Assembly: GCA_963844625.1 (NCBI GenBank)
Contig: CAWJPF010000018.1
Span: 186,001 to 250,000 of the forward strand
Source of the DNA: Palsa-504 sp963844625
GTDB taxonomy: Bacteria; Actinomycetota; Actinomycetes; Streptosporangiales; Streptosporangiaceae
Reading direction: 5' to 3'
DNA length: 64,000 bases
The notes under the pieces are model-generated. The model made no database searches and was not told where the DNA came from. It saw only the letters and a program-made list of their open reading frames with translations. Numbering within the stretch: position 1 is the first letter of the stretch; every line of letters begins with the position of its first letter. The translations under genes and the position numbers were made by a program. This document shows, one piece after another, positions 62,834-64,000 of the stretch.

Positions 62834-64000
62834 CTAGACGCCGACGCTGAGCACCACCGTGACCGTCTGGCCACCTGGGTTCACCGTAATCGTCCCGTCG
62901 AGCGCGACCAGGCTGGTCGACGTCACGGTGATCGTCGCGGTCGCGCCGTTCGCGAGCGAACCCGACGAGGGCGAGACCGTCAGCTTGCCCGCCAGCGCGG
63001 ATCCGGCCGTGATCGAGTAGTCGCTGACCGGACCGCCGTGAGCCGTGATCGTAAGCTGCCCGCTCGCGGTGCCGTTGACCGTGACCAGATCCACCGTGCC
63101 GGGCGAGGCCGTCACGGTACCCTGGCTCACCGCCGCGGCCGGCGACGACGATGAGCCCGCCGCCGGGGTGGCCGCGGACGGCGACGACGCCGAGGCGGAC
63201 GAGGCCGGACCGGGCGCGGCCGGGCCGGGCGCGGCCGAGATGCCGGGCGAATCGGGCGCGGTCGCGCCGCCGGAGATCAACGCCACCGGCGCGAGCCCGC
63301 TCCTGGCGCCCGCCAACGGGCCTTTGGGCGCAGCGGACTTGTCCCCCGAACTGGCCGCCGCGCTGTGCATCGCTCCGCCCGCCGGCCCGGCCGCGGCGGA
63401 GGGGCCATGCGAGCCGCCGCCGATGATCGCGATCACGACGACTCCGGCCGCCACGACCGCCGTCGCGGTCCCGGCGACCATGGCGTGCGAATGGTGCAGC
63501 GCGGCGCGGGCCGACCGCGGAGCCCGGTGCCACGGCGCCGGACCGGGCGGGCGGGCGGGCCGCGGAAAGCCGGCCGGGCCAAACGGGCCAGCGCGGTTCG
63601 CTACGCCGAGCCGGTGCGCGAGCCCGGCGGGCGTGCGGTCGGCCATTACCCTCAGCAGCTGGTCACGAAACCCGGGGGTGAGCACGGCGAGCGGTGCCAG
63701 GCCGGCAAGCAGCGCCGGGCTCAGCTCGCGGCGCTTGCGCTCACCGCAGACCGCACATCGCTCGATGTGCCGGCTGATCCGCTTGCGCAGCAGCACCGTC
63801 AGCTGACCGTCCCAGCCCGTCAGCATGGCGTCGAGCTCGGCGCATCCGTCCCGACCGGTCCGCGCCACCAGCAGCGCGCCGAGGGATCTTTCCAGCTGGC
63901 TGCGGGCGCGGGACAGCAGTGCGTGGGCATGGTTACGCGACACCCCGAGCGCATCGGCGAGATCGTCACCGGCCAGTTCCTGGCCCAGGCTCAGCTCAAT
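62834..64000 (-). CDS. Sigma region 4/zinc-finger/TM/Ig-like fusion (partial at right edge)
   Basis: The frame extends past the window edge. Next to the edge are LADALGVSRNHAHALLSRARSQ, typical of ECF sigma region 4, then HIERCAVCGERKRRELSP, a zinc-finger-like HxxxCxxC site of zf-HC2 type. A membrane helix (VAGTATAVVAAGVVVIAIIGGG) and a Ser/Pro/Ala-rich linker follow. The C-terminal Ig/BACON-like segment carries VTASPGTVDLVTVNG and LTVSPSSGSLANGATATITV. It is therefore a sigma factor and its anti-sigma factor in one chain with an outside sensor. Stop at 62834, 4 bp after the AfsR stop, convergent. Confidence 0.8.
   Translation of the reverse strand: MELSLGQELAGDDLADALGVSRNHAHALLSRARSQLERSLGALLVARTGRDGCAELDAMLTGWDGQLTVLLRKRISRHIERCAVCGERKRRELSPALLAGLAPLAVLTPGFRDQLLRVMADRTPAGLAHRLGVANRAGPFGPAGFPRPARPPGPAPWHRAPRSARAALHHSHAMVAGTATAVVAAGVVVIAIIGGGSHGPSAAAGPAGGAMHSAAASSGDKSAAPKGPLAGARSGLAPVALISGGATAPDSPGISAAPGPAAPGPASSASASSPSAATPAAGSSSSPAAAVSQGTVTASPGTVDLVTVNGTASGQLTITAHGGPVSDYSITAGSALAGKLTVSPSSGSLANGATATITVTSTSLVALDGTITVNPGGQTVTVVLSVGV

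Overview
High-GC (about 70%) actinobacterial chromosome segment. The supporting marks are an IdeR/DtxR iron box, a QsdR-type TetR regulator, an LpqI-like GH3 lipoprotein, PknB-type kinase architecture, SARP/AfsR and SigE-family regulators, a sigma/zinc-finger fusion and a DinB/DUF664 protein. Gene style fits Streptosporangiales-like soil actinomycetes, but that placement is an inference. No rRNA, tRNA, CRISPR array or intact mobile element was found.

Layout. 1-1.5 kb: edge of a Tat-exported protein gene behind a class III aminotransferase with a palindromic operator. 1.7-9.8 kb: NhaA-DsbA fusion antiporter, aldo/keto reductase, amidohydrolase, a GlxA-type regulator with a DJ-1/PfpI protein, an MFS exporter and a small membrane protein. 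9.8-15.5 kb: DD-carboxypeptidase, then an iron-type ABC importer operon (binding lipoprotein, permease, ATPase). Its upstream region is interrupted by a decayed TnpB element that now separates it from a near-consensus iron box at 15544. 15.6-20.9 kb: alpha/beta hydrolase, TetR regulator, type B carboxylesterase, LpqI-like GH3 lipoprotein, glutathionyl-hydroquinone-reductase-like protein. 21-25.3 kb: a SigE-family sigma factor with a membrane-anchored beta-propeller partner, a coiled-coil protein, a cupin and a SigG-like ECF sigma factor with a SnoaL-like tail. 25.3-33.3 kb: NRDE/TANGO2 protein, an unknown LolA-like protein, SGNH hydrolase, a stand-alone sacsin/GHKL-type ATPase, a flippase-like membrane protein whose C terminus runs into a duplicated gene fragment, and an NADP-dependent oxidoreductase. 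33.4-39.8 kb: acyl-CoA ligase, FAH-family hydrolase, then an MgtE-N/CBS protein translationally coupled to an NRAMP-like transporter. A 259-bp relic of the same TnpB element sits across the MgtE-like start. 39.8-49.5 kb: small metabolic genes, NUDIX, two transporters, a second aldo/keto reductase, a LysR gene with an internal deletion, a frameshifted proline iminopeptidase coupled to an APC permease, and PspA. 49.8-54.7 kb: secreted G1 peptidase, GH13 glucosidase, membrane Ser/Thr kinase with collagen-like repeats and a septum-formation-like sensor. 54.7-64 kb: a partner-switching cluster (two STAS proteins, RsbW-like ATPase, SpoIIE-type phosphatase) behind a phytoene-dehydrogenase-like enzyme and an unknown protein, divergent from an AfsR/SARP regulator. 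The edge holds a sigma region 4/zinc-finger/Ig-like fusion.

Themes. Regulation dominates: three ECF-type sigma genes, partner switching, a Ser/Thr kinase, a SARP, GlxA and TetR. Metal and ion transport recurs (iron ABC, NRAMP/MgtE, NhaA). The window also holds many traces of decay: TnpB relics, a duplicated 3' gene fragment, a deleted LysR gene and two frameshifts. Several families of short intergenic hairpins recur between genes. No single obvious new defence or biosynthetic system is present. The best leads are the stand-alone sacsin-like ATPase, the MgtE-N/NRAMP pair, the split iron-box promoter and the partner-switching cluster.
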